Assembly: GCA_964597265.1 (NCBI GenBank)
Contig: CAZQWJ010000015.1
Location: forward strand, 1-24,375
Direction of reading: 5' to 3'
Source of the DNA: CAZQWJ01 sp964597265
GTDB taxonomy: Bacteria; Patescibacteriota; 4484-211; JAGQKX01
DNA length: 24,375 bases
The notes under the pieces are model-generated. The model did not search any database and was not told where the DNA came from. It saw only the letters and a program-made list of their open reading frames with translations. A program made the translations under genes and the position numbers. Shown here in pieces: positions 6,416 to 13,417 of this stretch (position 1 is the first letter of the stretch; the number at the start of each line of letters is the position of its first letter).

Positions 6416-6904
6416 ATGGACAAATTAGGAATTGATCCACTATTAATAGGGGCCCAGCTCGTGAACTTTTTTGTACTTCTGGTCATTCTCAAGAAGTTCC
6501 TATACAAACCTGTCGTTGGTATGCTCGAAAAGCGTAGCCAACAAATAGCAGAGGCAGAAGAGCTTGCCAAAAAAATAGAGCAGGAAAAAGCAGCTATCGA
6601 AGCTGAGCGCGCACAGATGACGGCTGAATTTCAAAAAGAAGCCGCTTCAATGATGGATGACGTGAAGAAACAAGGAGAAGCAATCAAACAACAGCTCGAA
6701 CAAGAAGCAAAGACCAAAGCCGATCATCTATTGAAAAAAGCACAAGAAGAGATTCAGATAAAAGAGGAAACTCTCGAGCAAGAAGCCAAGCACCAGGCGC
6801 GTGAAACAGCAATAGAAATGACAGAGAAAGTATTGGCAACATCACTCACCGACGAAGAAAAGAAACGGATCTTAGCCGCCGCTGTAGAGGATTTTCGCCT
6901 GTAA
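6416..6904 (+). CDS. atpF: ATP synthase F0 subunit b
   Basis: Peripheral stalk of 162 residues: one N-terminal membrane helix (about 8-28, PLLIGAQLVNFFVLLVILKK), then a long, highly charged helix from about 38 to 150, rich in Ala, Glu, Lys and Gln, that dimerises as a coiled coil. The length is normal. Its C-terminal end normally holds the delta subunit, which is shortened here (next gene). No Shine-Dalgarno site; ATG 6416 begins the conserved membrane anchor with only five residues before it. Confidence 0.95.
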   Translation: MDKLGIDPLLIGAQLVNFFVLLVILKKFLYKPVVGMLEKRSQQIAEAEELAKKIEQEKAAIEAERAQMTAEFQKEAASMMDDVKKQGEAIKQQLEQEAKTKADHLLKKAQEEIQIKEETLEQEAKHQARETAIEMTEKVLATSLTDEEKKRILAAAVEDFRL

Positions 6905-6923
6905 GCGAGCCAAAACATAACCT

Positions 6924-7184
6924 ATGTCTAAGCTATCTGATGCTACTCTGGAACGTACTGTTGCCGAAGTACGATACTCTGGTGATTTGAGTCAGCAGGA
7001 CAAAGATACCCTGCTCACCAAAATTCAAGAGAAATATCCGGAGGTCAATGAAATTGAATATATACAGGATCCATCGCTGATTGCTGGTTTTGTTTTTGAA
7101 TATCAGGGATTTCAGTATGACGCCTCGCTCAAAGGGAAAATCCAACTTATACGCAGGCATGTTGTAACCCAGCAGGAAGCATAA
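6924..7184 (+). CDS. atpH: ATP synthase F1 subunit delta, C-terminal domain only
   Basis: Only 86 residues, against about 175-180 for normal delta/OSCP. What is present matches the C-terminal domain: the LSQQDKDTLLTKI helix, the EYIQDPSLIAGF segment (usually DpsLIGG) and the YDASLKGKIQLIRR end (usually D-S-rgkL). The whole N-terminal six-helix domain, which in other enzymes grips the N-terminal helices of alpha on top of F1, is missing. The 19-base gap after atpF has no room for it, and no upstream start in frame joins on. The position between atpF and atpA is the canonical delta slot. The function would be to link b to F1 with a reduced contact. Confidence 0.87.
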   Translation: MSKLSDATLERTVAEVRYSGDLSQQDKDTLLTKIQEKYPEVNEIEYIQDPSLIAGFVFEYQGFQYDASLKGKIQLIRRHVVTQQEA

Positions 7185-7186
7185 CT

Positions 7187-8638
7187 ATGGCAATAATTAC
7201 CGATCAATTAGCAAGCCAACTCAAGAAACCGGTTGTCCGAAACATTGGTACCGTAACCACAGTCAAGGACGGTCTTATCTTGCTTAATGGACTGCCTGAC
7301 GCAATGATGGGCGAAAAACTGGCGCATGTCGACGGCAATGGATATGCCATGGTACTTAATCTATCGGCCAATCAGGTCGGTGCGATCTTTCTTGGGGAAG
7401 TAACACAACTACGCACCGGAGATCAGTTTGAGACTACCGGTGAAGTTATGTCTATTAATGTTACAGAGGACATGATGGGACGCGTGATCGACGCATTGGG
7501 TAACCCAATTGATGGTAAGGGAGCGTTTGCAGGAGACGGCAGACCCATGCCAGTAGAACGTATTGCGCCAGGTGTTATGGAACGACAATCTGTCGATACT
7601 CCGCTTCAGACAGGAATTTTGGCTGTTGATTCCATGATCCCGATTGGTCGAGGTCAACGCCAACTGGTAATTGGGGATCGCAATACCGGCAAAACAGCCC
7701 TCGCTGTTGACACTATTATCAATCAGCAGTTCGAAGAAAATCCAGTCATTTGTATCTATGTAGCAATTGGACAAAAAAAATCCCGCGTAGCACAACTGGC
7801 GGAAAAATTGGACGAGATGGGCGCCATGCCTTATACCATTATCGTTTCTGCTACGGCTTCGGATTCGGTGTCTTTGCAGTATTTGGCGCCATATTCAGCA
7901 ACTGCTATTGCTGAGTACTTCTTGGAACAGGGCAAAGACGTGCTGGTTGTGTATGACGATCTGAGCAAACACGCCTGGGCGTATCGGCAGATTTCGCTGG
8001 TATTAGAACGCCCACCAGGACGTGAGGCATACCCAGGAGATATTTTTTACCTGCACTCGCGGCTGCTGGAACGTTCATGCCGACTTAACAAAGATCATGG
8101 CAATGGCTCTATCACCGCACTGCCTATTGTGGAAACCCAACTCAGCGACGTGAGCGCTTATATCCCCACCAACATTATTAGTATTACTGACGGGCAAATC
8201 TATTTTGAAAACGACCTGTTCAATGCGGGTTTCCGCCCTGCTATTGACCCGGGCAACTCAGTATCCCGCGTGGGAGGCGCCGCACAGATCAAAGAAATGA
8301 AAAAGAACGCAGGGCAACTACGCCTTAATTTGGCACAATTCAAGGAACTAGAGGCATTTGCGCAATTTGGCAGCAGTGATCTGGATCAGCGTACAAGTCA
8401 GCGTATCGAGCGTGGCAAGCGCATCCGCGAGATCCTCAAGCAAAGGCAATACCAACCACTTGATGTATATCTGCAAATTGCTCTTCTATACGCGGTTAAC
8501 AATGGCTTTTTCGATTCTACTCCGTTGGAAGAAGTGTCATCACTCAAAGAACAATTTATACTGTATTGGAAAGGATTAGATCACAAAGACTACGAAAAAG
8601 CCGTCGCAGACTTTTTCGCCACGTTTACCAATGAGTAA
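7187..8638 (+). CDS. atpA: ATP synthase F1 subunit alpha
   Basis: Non-catalytic nucleotide-binding subunit, 483 residues. The P-loop is GDRNTGKT (163-170), GDRQTGKT in most bacteria. The PGREAYPGDIFYLHSRLLERS segment and the arginine-finger region (VSRVGGAAQ) are intact. The N-terminus before the beta-barrel (GTVTTVKDGL) is only about 20 residues and is shorter than in E. coli, trimming the segment that binds delta. The C-terminus ends soon after YEKAVADFFATF, also a little short. The ribosome binding site AGGAAG (7174-7179) sits 7 bases before ATG. It overlaps atpG by 8 bases, so the two are translationally coupled. Confidence 0.97.
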   Translation: MAIITDQLASQLKKPVVRNIGTVTTVKDGLILLNGLPDAMMGEKLAHVDGNGYAMVLNLSANQVGAIFLGEVTQLRTGDQFETTGEVMSINVTEDMMGRVIDALGNPIDGKGAFAGDGRPMPVERIAPGVMERQSVDTPLQTGILAVDSMIPIGRGQRQLVIGDRNTGKTALAVDTIINQQFEENPVICIYVAIGQKKSRVAQLAEKLDEMGAMPYTIIVSATASDSVSLQYLAPYSATAIAEYFLEQGKDVLVVYDDLSKHAWAYRQISLVLERPPGREAYPGDIFYLHSRLLERSCRLNKDHGNGSITALPIVETQLSDVSAYIPTNIISITDGQIYFENDLFNAGFRPAIDPGNSVSRVGGAAQIKEMKKNAGQLRLNLAQFKELEAFAQFGSSDLDQRTSQRIERGKRIREILKQRQYQPLDVYLQIALLYAVNNGFFDSTPLEEVSSLKEQFILYWKGLDHKDYEKAVADFFATFTNE

Positions 8639-9533
8639 GTTAAAAGAAATCAAAAAACGAATACGCTCAGTCAATAATATCGCACAAGTCACCAATGCTA
8701 TGCAGCTGGTGGCGGCTTCACGCATGCGCAGAGCTCAGGAAAATGCCCAGAAAGGCAAGCAATACGCCCGGCGAATACGATACATCATGTTACATCTGTC
8801 TCTTGATTCCGCACTAACAGTCAATCCGTTTATCGATCCAACATATAGCGACTCCCGTCATGTGATTGTGTTGGTGTTTTCACCTCAACGAGGTTTGGCA
8901 GGGGCATTGCCATCCAATATTTTGCGTCGACTCCACACGTTTGAACAAGAGCTTACAGCTGATGGGTACACGATCGAATTTGTTACCATTGGTCAAAAAC
9001 TCCGTGACCTGATGATTGCACAAGGTTACAAGATCACTGCTGATTTTTCTGATTTGCCCGAAGTGCCCACCACAGGTGATATTCGCCCCATCGTCAGGCT
9101 GATCACCGAGCAATACTTAGAAAAAAAGGTTGGTAAAGTATTCATGGTATATCCAGTATTCGTTAATGCTATTACACAGGTCCCACACTCGAGCATTTTA
9201 CTACCTCTGGACTGGGAAGGACTACAGATCGCACATGAGGACATCACTGATCTGACACCAGAAATTGCTACATCTGCCACATTTACATTTGAACCGAGTG
9301 AAGCTCAGATACTGGACGAATTGATCCCAAGCTATCTAGAAACACAGATTTTTCAAACCCGACTTGAGACTATTGCCTCGGAGTACAGCGCACGTATGGT
9401 AGCAATGAAAAATGCCACAGATAATGCCAAAGATATCAGAGGCGACTTGACGATAGAATATAATAAATCCCGACAAGGGCAGATCACGCAAGAACTATCG
9501 GAGATTAATTCGGCGCGGATCAAACACAACTAG
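8631..9533 (+). CDS. atpG: ATP synthase F1 subunit gamma
   Basis: Central rotor shaft, 300 residues. The N-terminal helix (KEIKKRIRSVNNIAQVTNAM) and C-terminal helix (MKNATDNAKDI...YNKSRQGQITQELSEI) that form the coiled-coil axle are both well conserved, with a Rossmann-like middle domain. The sequence usually written RGLCGxxN reads RGLAGALPSN here, so the conserved Cys and first Asn are changed. It starts inside the end of atpA (8-base overlap), and the stop is 3 bases from atpD. Confidence 0.96.
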   Translation: MSKLKEIKKRIRSVNNIAQVTNAMQLVAASRMRRAQENAQKGKQYARRIRYIMLHLSLDSALTVNPFIDPTYSDSRHVIVLVFSPQRGLAGALPSNILRRLHTFEQELTADGYTIEFVTIGQKLRDLMIAQGYKITADFSDLPEVPTTGDIRPIVRLITEQYLEKKVGKVFMVYPVFVNAITQVPHSSILLPLDWEGLQIAHEDITDLTPEIATSATFTFEPSEAQILDELIPSYLETQIFQTRLETIASEYSARMVAMKNATDNAKDIRGDLTIEYNKSRQGQITQELSEINSARIKHN

Positions 9534-9536
9534 CCT

Positions 9537-10934
9537 ATGCAACAAACAGGTACTATTCATCAAATATTGGGTAACGTCATTGATGTCAAATTTCCTAAGG
9601 GAGCATCACCCGCCATATACAACGCCCTCAACGTGCAGGATACGTCGCTCATCTTGGAGGTGGAGCAACAACTTCCCGGAGATATTGTGCGTTGTATTGC
9701 ATTAGGGTCAACTGATGGGTTACGTAGAGGACTACCTGTTATGGATACACAAGCGCCGATTACTATCCAAGTAGGCGATGCTACAAAAGGTCGTGTGCTT
9801 GACGTGATTGGACAGCCAATAGATGGTAAAGGTCCGATAGAGAGTCCACATCAGCGCGCGATTCATCAACCTGCACCGACGTTTGTCGAACAGGAAGCAA
9901 CACCGCAGGTACTCGAGACAGGCATAAAGGTCATTGATCTTATGGCTCCATTTCTCAAGGGTGGCAAGATTGGTATTTTTGGTGGTGCCGGAGTAGGTAA
10001 GACCGTTATCATTCAAGAGCTCATCAGTAACATTGCGGCGTTTCACCAAGGGGTATCGGTGTTTTCGGGAGTAGGGGAACGAACACGAGAGGGAAATGAC
10101 CTCATCAAAGAAACCACCGAATCAGGCGTGATTAGTTCTACTGCCATGGTGTTTGGGCAGATGAATGAGCCACCTGGCGTGCGGTTGCGTGTTGCCTTGA
10201 CAGGGCTGACCATAGCTGAGCATTTTCGCGAGGAAGGACAAGACGTGTTGTTGTTTATAGATAATATTTTCCGGTTTACCCAGGCAGGCGCCGAAGTTTC
10301 TGCACTTTTGGGCCGTGTGCCCTCTGCTGTAGGGTATCAGCCAACCCTGGCAAAAGAAATGGGTGATCTACAGGAGCGTATCACTTCTACAAAAACCGGT
10401 TCTATTACCTCGCTACAGGCCATTTATGTGCCTGCTGACGATATGACAGACCCCGCGCCAGTCACCACGTTCTCACACCTGGACTCAACCATTAGTCTTT
10501 CGCGTGCCATTGCCGAGCAAGGACTCTATCCTGCAGTCGATCCTTTGGCCTCCAGCTCTCGGGCGCTTGATCCTGAAGTAGTCGGCCAGGAACACTACAC
10601 CGTTGCCAGAAATGTACAGGAAATTCTTCAGCGCTACACTGACCTGCAGGATGTAATCGCCATTTTGGGCGTGGACGAATTATCTTCAGAAGACAAACTT
10701 ACCGTGTCGCGCGCACGCAAGATCCAACGTTTCTTAAGCCAGCCAATGTTTGTGGCAGAGCAGTTTACCGGGCATGCCGGAAAATATGTCAAGCTCGAAG
10801 AGACGGTAAGCGGTTTTGGAAAAATTATCAATGGAAGTTTGGACCATATCACGGAAGATTCATTCTATATGAAAGGCAGTATTGAAGAAGTGATTGCGGC
10901 CCACGAGGAATCCACCCGTGCCGACAAGGAGTAA
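9537..10934 (+). CDS. atpD: ATP synthase F1 subunit beta (catalytic)
   Basis: Catalytic subunit of 465 residues. The Walker A motif GGAGVGKT is at 149-156; the catalytic Glu is in GVGERTREGNDL; the Walker B strand is VLLFIDNIFRF; and the DELSEED lever reads DELSSED. All expected catalytic residues are present, so the enzyme should make or hydrolyse ATP. No clear Shine-Dalgarno site; only 3 bases separate it from atpG, suggesting translational re-initiation. Confidence 0.98.
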   Translation: MQQTGTIHQILGNVIDVKFPKGASPAIYNALNVQDTSLILEVEQQLPGDIVRCIALGSTDGLRRGLPVMDTQAPITIQVGDATKGRVLDVIGQPIDGKGPIESPHQRAIHQPAPTFVEQEATPQVLETGIKVIDLMAPFLKGGKIGIFGGAGVGKTVIIQELISNIAAFHQGVSVFSGVGERTREGNDLIKETTESGVISSTAMVFGQMNEPPGVRLRVALTGLTIAEHFREEGQDVLLFIDNIFRFTQAGAEVSALLGRVPSAVGYQPTLAKEMGDLQERITSTKTGSITSLQAIYVPADDMTDPAPVTTFSHLDSTISLSRAIAEQGLYPAVDPLASSSRALDPEVVGQEHYTVARNVQEILQRYTDLQDVIAILGVDELSSEDKLTVSRARKIQRFLSQPMFVAEQFTGHAGKYVKLEETVSGFGKIINGSLDHITEDSFYMKGSIEEVIAAHEESTRADKE

Positions 10935-10936
10935 TC

Positions 10937-11350
10937 ATGTTACGAGTTGTTGTTACTACTATCGAACGAGAAGTTTTCGCCTCTGATACTATAGAAAAAA
11001 TTACTATCCCCACTAAAGAAGGCGAAATAACCGTCTACCCTAATCACGCGCCACTCATGTCCACACTCGGAATGGGCGAGGTAGTAATTTATCCAAGTGG
11101 AGGAGATGCTATACCGCTTTTTGTCGACGGTGGGTTATTGCAGGTTAGCCAGAACACCGTTGAGTTGTTGGCCAACATGGCCGAACGGGCAGAAGAGCTT
11201 GATGAGGCAAAGATAGAAGATGCCCGACGCAAAGCAGAAAAACTCCTCGAAGAACGACCTGTAGACGTTGATTTGGCCAAGGTAGAGTCATCCCTCCAAA
11301 AAGAACTGATGAAGCAGAAATTGGTTAACAAGCACCGCAGACGCTATTAA
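10937..11350 (+). CDS. atpC: ATP synthase F1 subunit epsilon
   Basis: A 137-residue subunit at the base of the central stalk. The N-terminal beta-sandwich has the signature TIPTKEGEITVYPNHAPLMS, and a full C-terminal helical hairpin follows (AERAEELDEAKIEDARRKAE...). That hairpin can inhibit ATP hydrolysis in other bacteria. The tail is very basic (KHRRRY). The ribosome binding site AAGGAG (10926-10931) overlaps the end of atpD, 5 bases before ATG. Last gene of the operon. Confidence 0.95.
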   Translation: MLRVVVTTIEREVFASDTIEKITIPTKEGEITVYPNHAPLMSTLGMGEVVIYPSGGDAIPLFVDGGLLQVSQNTVELLANMAERAEELDEAKIEDARRKAEKLLEERPVDVDLAKVESSLQKELMKQKLVNKHRRRY

Positions 11351-11416
11351 TCCTCATAACAATTTGAAAAGGTCTTTATTAATTTGAACAGCCTATTTAG
11401 CCTGATCTGGCAATGC

Positions 11417-11433
11417 CCGACTCCCGGAGTCGG
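11417..11433. terminator. Hairpin between convergent atpC and ZIP-like gene
   Basis: Perfect 7-bp GC-rich stem CCGACTC/GAGTCGG around a 3-base loop, placed between two converging genes. It lacks a T-tract on either side, so intrinsic termination is uncertain. It may act in both directions or protect transcript ends. Confidence 0.45.
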
Positions 11434-11448
11434 AATAGTCGGAACGCA

Positions 11449-12165
11449 TTACACCGCCATGGCTGTTACTGCGAAATAGTAGAGTATGAAAATACTGGAT
11501 CCGAGGATAAAATAAATCGGATTGGTAGCAGAATCTCGCGGGATCTCTTCTCGGATAGCGATGTAGATAATCGCCCCCACGGTGACCGCAAACAAGAAGG
11601 TTGTTACACTAAGGTTTGTAATACCCAAAATGGCTAGCATCCCTCCCAAAAACGTTGCGATAATAAGGCTTACCATTTTTGCGTGTTCGGACTGACGAGA
11701 TGTTTCTGCATGTGAGATTTCTACCAACACCGTATGAACCAACATAAGCATAAACACAATCATACCTTTGAAAAAGTTTCGCGTGATTAACTCCACCATA
11801 GAGAAGGTGATCAAGAAATTATACAAGCCTGCGGTAAAAATATGGATCTCGTCCAATAACAGTACCTTGTGCGGTTTGTCTCTAGTCAAAAAGATAAACT
11901 TGTGCGCTACGTGAAAAAAGACAAACCCTGCCAATACCAACACCATAGGGTCTACTGCAAGCTGTGTGCCTAATAAGTTGACTTCTGGAAGTAGGATCAA
12001 AAATACATATCCGACCGAGAATCCAGCAGTCAGTGAGCGCAGAAGGTGGATGCGTGTCTTGGAGTGCAGATCCCAACGCATCCCCAAATAGTGAGCCAAA
12101 GACAGTAAGAGAGGGATTCCCAACAAATAGAATTTGTCTATCAAAAAGAGCATTTGTTTCATCAT
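11449..12165 (-). CDS. ZIP-like integral membrane protein
   Basis: About 238 residues with seven or eight hydrophobic segments. Two stretches recall ZIP metal transporters: LTAGFSVGYVFLILLPE (usually ...G-hLLPE) early on, and GAIIYIAIREEIPRDS near the end (usually G-fiYia-eelP-E). The loop between has scattered His (HVAHK, HIF, HTVLVEISHAE, EHAK), but the canonical H-N-x2-D-G and H-E-x-P motifs of the metal site are not seen, so transport of zinc or iron is a guess from fold similarity. The start is uncertain: ATG 12165 is listed, and an in-frame TTG at 12186 would add seven residues. No clear promoter box at the usual spacing. Confidence 0.6.
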   Translation of the reverse strand: MMKQMLFLIDKFYLLGIPLLLSLAHYLGMRWDLHSKTRIHLLRSLTAGFSVGYVFLILLPEVNLLGTQLAVDPMVLVLAGFVFFHVAHKFIFLTRDKPHKVLLLDEIHIFTAGLYNFLITFSMVELITRNFFKGMIVFMLMLVHTVLVEISHAETSRQSEHAKMVSLIIATFLGGMLAILGITNLSVTTFLFAVTVGAIIYIAIREEIPRDSATNPIYFILGSSIFILYYFAVTAMAV

Positions 12166-12221
12166 ACTACAAATCAGCTTACACAATTCCTTTTCTTTTT
12201 AAAGTTTTTGTGTAATAATGA

Positions 12222-12254
12222 CCAAAATAGCTAATATACACTGTACTATTTTGG
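12222..12254. promoter_or_regulatory. Inverted repeat CCAAAATAG/CTATTTTGG upstream of RRM gene
   Basis: Perfect 9-bp inverted repeat (12222-12230 and 12246-12254) with a 15-base centre holding a smaller TAC/GTA pair. Possible -10 sequences overlap it (TAATAA 12213-12218, TACTAT 12244-12249). It is either an operator of the RRM promoter or a hairpin at the 5' end of its roughly 100-base leader. Confidence 0.5.
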
Positions 12255-12334
12255 TTTGATATGTTTTCCTCACTTTGAAACACATAACTTTCTCTAACTG
12301 TAGATAATCACATCAGACACATAGAGAGGTACCT

Positions 12335-12342
12335 AGGGGGTG
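12335..12342 (+). promoter_or_regulatory. Ribosome binding site of RRM gene
   Basis: AGGGGGTG, 9 bases before ATG 12352. It decides against the in-frame GTG at 12340, which would lie inside the site. Confidence 0.6.
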
Positions 12343-12351
12343 AATAGTGAT

Positions 12352-12714
12352 ATGGCAACAAAATTATTTGTAGGCGGATTATCTTGGGATACCACAGAAG
12401 ATACCTTGCGTGAAGCATTTGAGAAGTTCGGCACCGTTGTTTCTGCAGTAATTATCAAAGATAAGTTCACCGATAAGTCAAAAGGTTTTGGTTTTGTGGA
12501 GATGGCTTCTCAAGACGAAGCAAACGCCGCAATTCAACAACTCAACGGCTCAACCTTTGATGGTAGAAGTATCACCGTCAATGAAGCGCGTCCAATGACT
12601 CCTCGAGACAACAACGGTCGCTCCGGGGGGTATAACCGAGGTGGCGGTGGCGGAGGTCGAGATAGAGATCGGCGCGGAGGCGGCTATGGTGGTGGCAACC
12701 GCAATCGCTACTAA
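12352..12714 (+). CDS. RRM-domain RNA-binding protein with glycine-rich tail
   Basis: A 120-residue protein: one RNA-recognition motif (about 2-80) with RNP2 KLFVGGLSW and RNP1 KGFGFVEM, whose aromatic residues stack on RNA, then a Gly/Arg-rich tail (RGGGGGGRDRDRRGGGYGGG). This matches the bacterial and cyanobacterial Rbp type, which binds single-stranded RNA and often acts as an RNA chaperone in the cold; the role here is inferred. A long leader with an inverted repeat and a real Shine-Dalgarno site separates it from the leaderless genes nearby and suggests post-transcriptional or auto-regulation. Confidence 0.93.
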   Translation: MATKLFVGGLSWDTTEDTLREAFEKFGTVVSAVIIKDKFTDKSKGFGFVEMASQDEANAAIQQLNGSTFDGRSITVNEARPMTPRDNNGRSGGYNRGGGGGGRDRDRRGGGYGGGNRNRY

Positions 12715-12729
12715 ACCATCGCTACGCGT

Positions 12730-12792
12730 GGAGGTGTAGGGGACAATTGACTGTTGTGCAAAAAACAATTTCGGCAATTTGTCCCTGCCTCC
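12730..12792 (+). ncRNA. Long hairpin between RRM and SWIB genes
   Basis: GGAGG/CCTCC (12730-12734, 12788-12792) and GGGACAA/TTGTCCC (12740-12746, 12779-12785) form a coaxial stem, capped by an inner TTGT/ACAA stem (12754-12757, 12765-12768). No T-tract follows. It may be an RNA-processing or protein-binding element, or part of the SWIB leader. Confidence 0.45.
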
Positions 12793-12847
12793 TTAGAACC
12801 CTGCTAGACAATCGTATATCCAAACAGTTACTATCATGTAATACCAA

Positions 12848-12857
12848 AAGGAGGTGA
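12848..12857 (+). promoter_or_regulatory. Strong ribosome binding site of SWIB gene
   Basis: AAGGAGGTGA, a near-full complement of the 16S rRNA tail, 7 bases before ATG 12865. Predicts high expression. Confidence 0.8.
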
Positions 12858-12864
12858 GTTTTGA

Positions 12865-13113
12865 ATGGCAAACGCAGGACTTTCCAAGCCAGTTACTATA
12901 AGCTCAGATTTGGCAGTTATCGTAGGACAGGGCCCCATGCCCAGAACCGAAGTTACCAAAGCGTTATGGGTGTATATCAAAGAGAACAATTTACAAGACC
13001 CCGAGAACAAGCGAAACATTATTGCTGACGAAAATCTCAAGAAGATCTTTGACGGCAAAGATGTAGTGAATATGTTTGAGATGACCAAACTCGTATCCAA
13101 GCATTTAACGTAG
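12865..13113 (+). CDS. SWIB/MDM2-domain protein
   Basis: An 82-residue protein made almost wholly of one SWIB domain: LAVIVGQGPMPRTEVTKALW, then YIKENNLQDPENKRNIIADE and LKKIFDGKDVVNMFEMTKLVSKHL. In eukaryotes SWIB is a part of SWI/SNF chromatin remodellers; free-standing bacterial versions occur in Chlamydiae and candidate phyla and are thought to bind DNA-associated proteins, but the function is not established. The very strong ribosome binding site suggests an abundant protein, as for a nucleoid component. It is probably cotranscribed with the RRM gene 150 bases upstream. Confidence 0.92.
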   Translation: MANAGLSKPVTISSDLAVIVGQGPMPRTEVTKALWVYIKENNLQDPENKRNIIADENLKKIFDGKDVVNMFEMTKLVSKHLT

Positions 13114-13167
13114 AATATGGACGGTTGCACTCAGTAGCCAGGTGGAGGAGGCAATCTGGCAGGTGGA

Positions 13168-13213
13168 GAGATCCCTCGGCCTGCCTGCGAAGGCAGGTTA
13201 CGCTCGGGATGAC
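13168..13213 (-). repeat. GTCATCCCGAG hairpin repeat, inverted copy
   Basis: On the minus strand it reads GTCATCCCGAGCGTAACCTG, then an inner CCTGCC/GGCAGG stem, ending CCGAGGGATCTC. It aligns with the copy at 2656-2703 at both ends while the inner stem differs in sequence but not in pairing, the mark of a structured repeat family. Confidence 0.75.
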
Positions 13214-13239
13214 AAACAACCGCAGATGGAACTGTATTC

Positions 13240-13329
13240 GTCATCTCGACCCTCTCTGCCCGCGCAGACAGACTTTGTCGACAGATCCAGCTTTGGTCCA
13301 GCTAGATCCCTCCACCAGGTCTGGATGAC
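13240..13329. repeat. GTCATC...GATGAC repeat segment
   Basis: Bounded by GTCATC (13240-13245) and GATGAC (13324-13329), with internal short inverted repeats. Part of the same gene-free stretch (13114-13417). No coding sequence seen. Confidence 0.5.
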
Positions 13330-13363
13330 TGGTTCGTCTCCTCAGCATGTACAACGTCCTGGC

Positions 13364-13391
13364 TGTCATCTCGAGCGCAGTCGAGAGATCT
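13364..13391 (+). repeat. Short GTCATCTCGAG hairpin repeat
   Basis: TGTCATCTCGAGCGCAGTCG followed by AGAGATCT: the ends ATCTCGA and TCGAGAGAT pair imperfectly. Minimal member of the GTCATYYCGAG family, just downstream of the glucan phosphorylase stop. Confidence 0.65.
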
Positions 13392-13417
13392 AACGCTACA
13401 CAGTCTGAAGACGATTC

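Noticed and set aside
11351..11448. Classical intrinsic terminator after atpC.
   Set aside because: The hairpin at 11417-11433 is strong but has no T-tract, so it is listed only as a low-confidence terminator.
12166..12186. TTG start at 12186 for the ZIP-like protein.
   Set aside because: An AAGGAA lies only about 2 bases before TTG, too close, and the added residues are polar and Cys-containing, unlike the rest. Not fully excluded.
13125..13393. Short open frames over the repeats at 13125-13393.
   Set aside because: Same reason: they read through hairpin repeats on overlapping frames.
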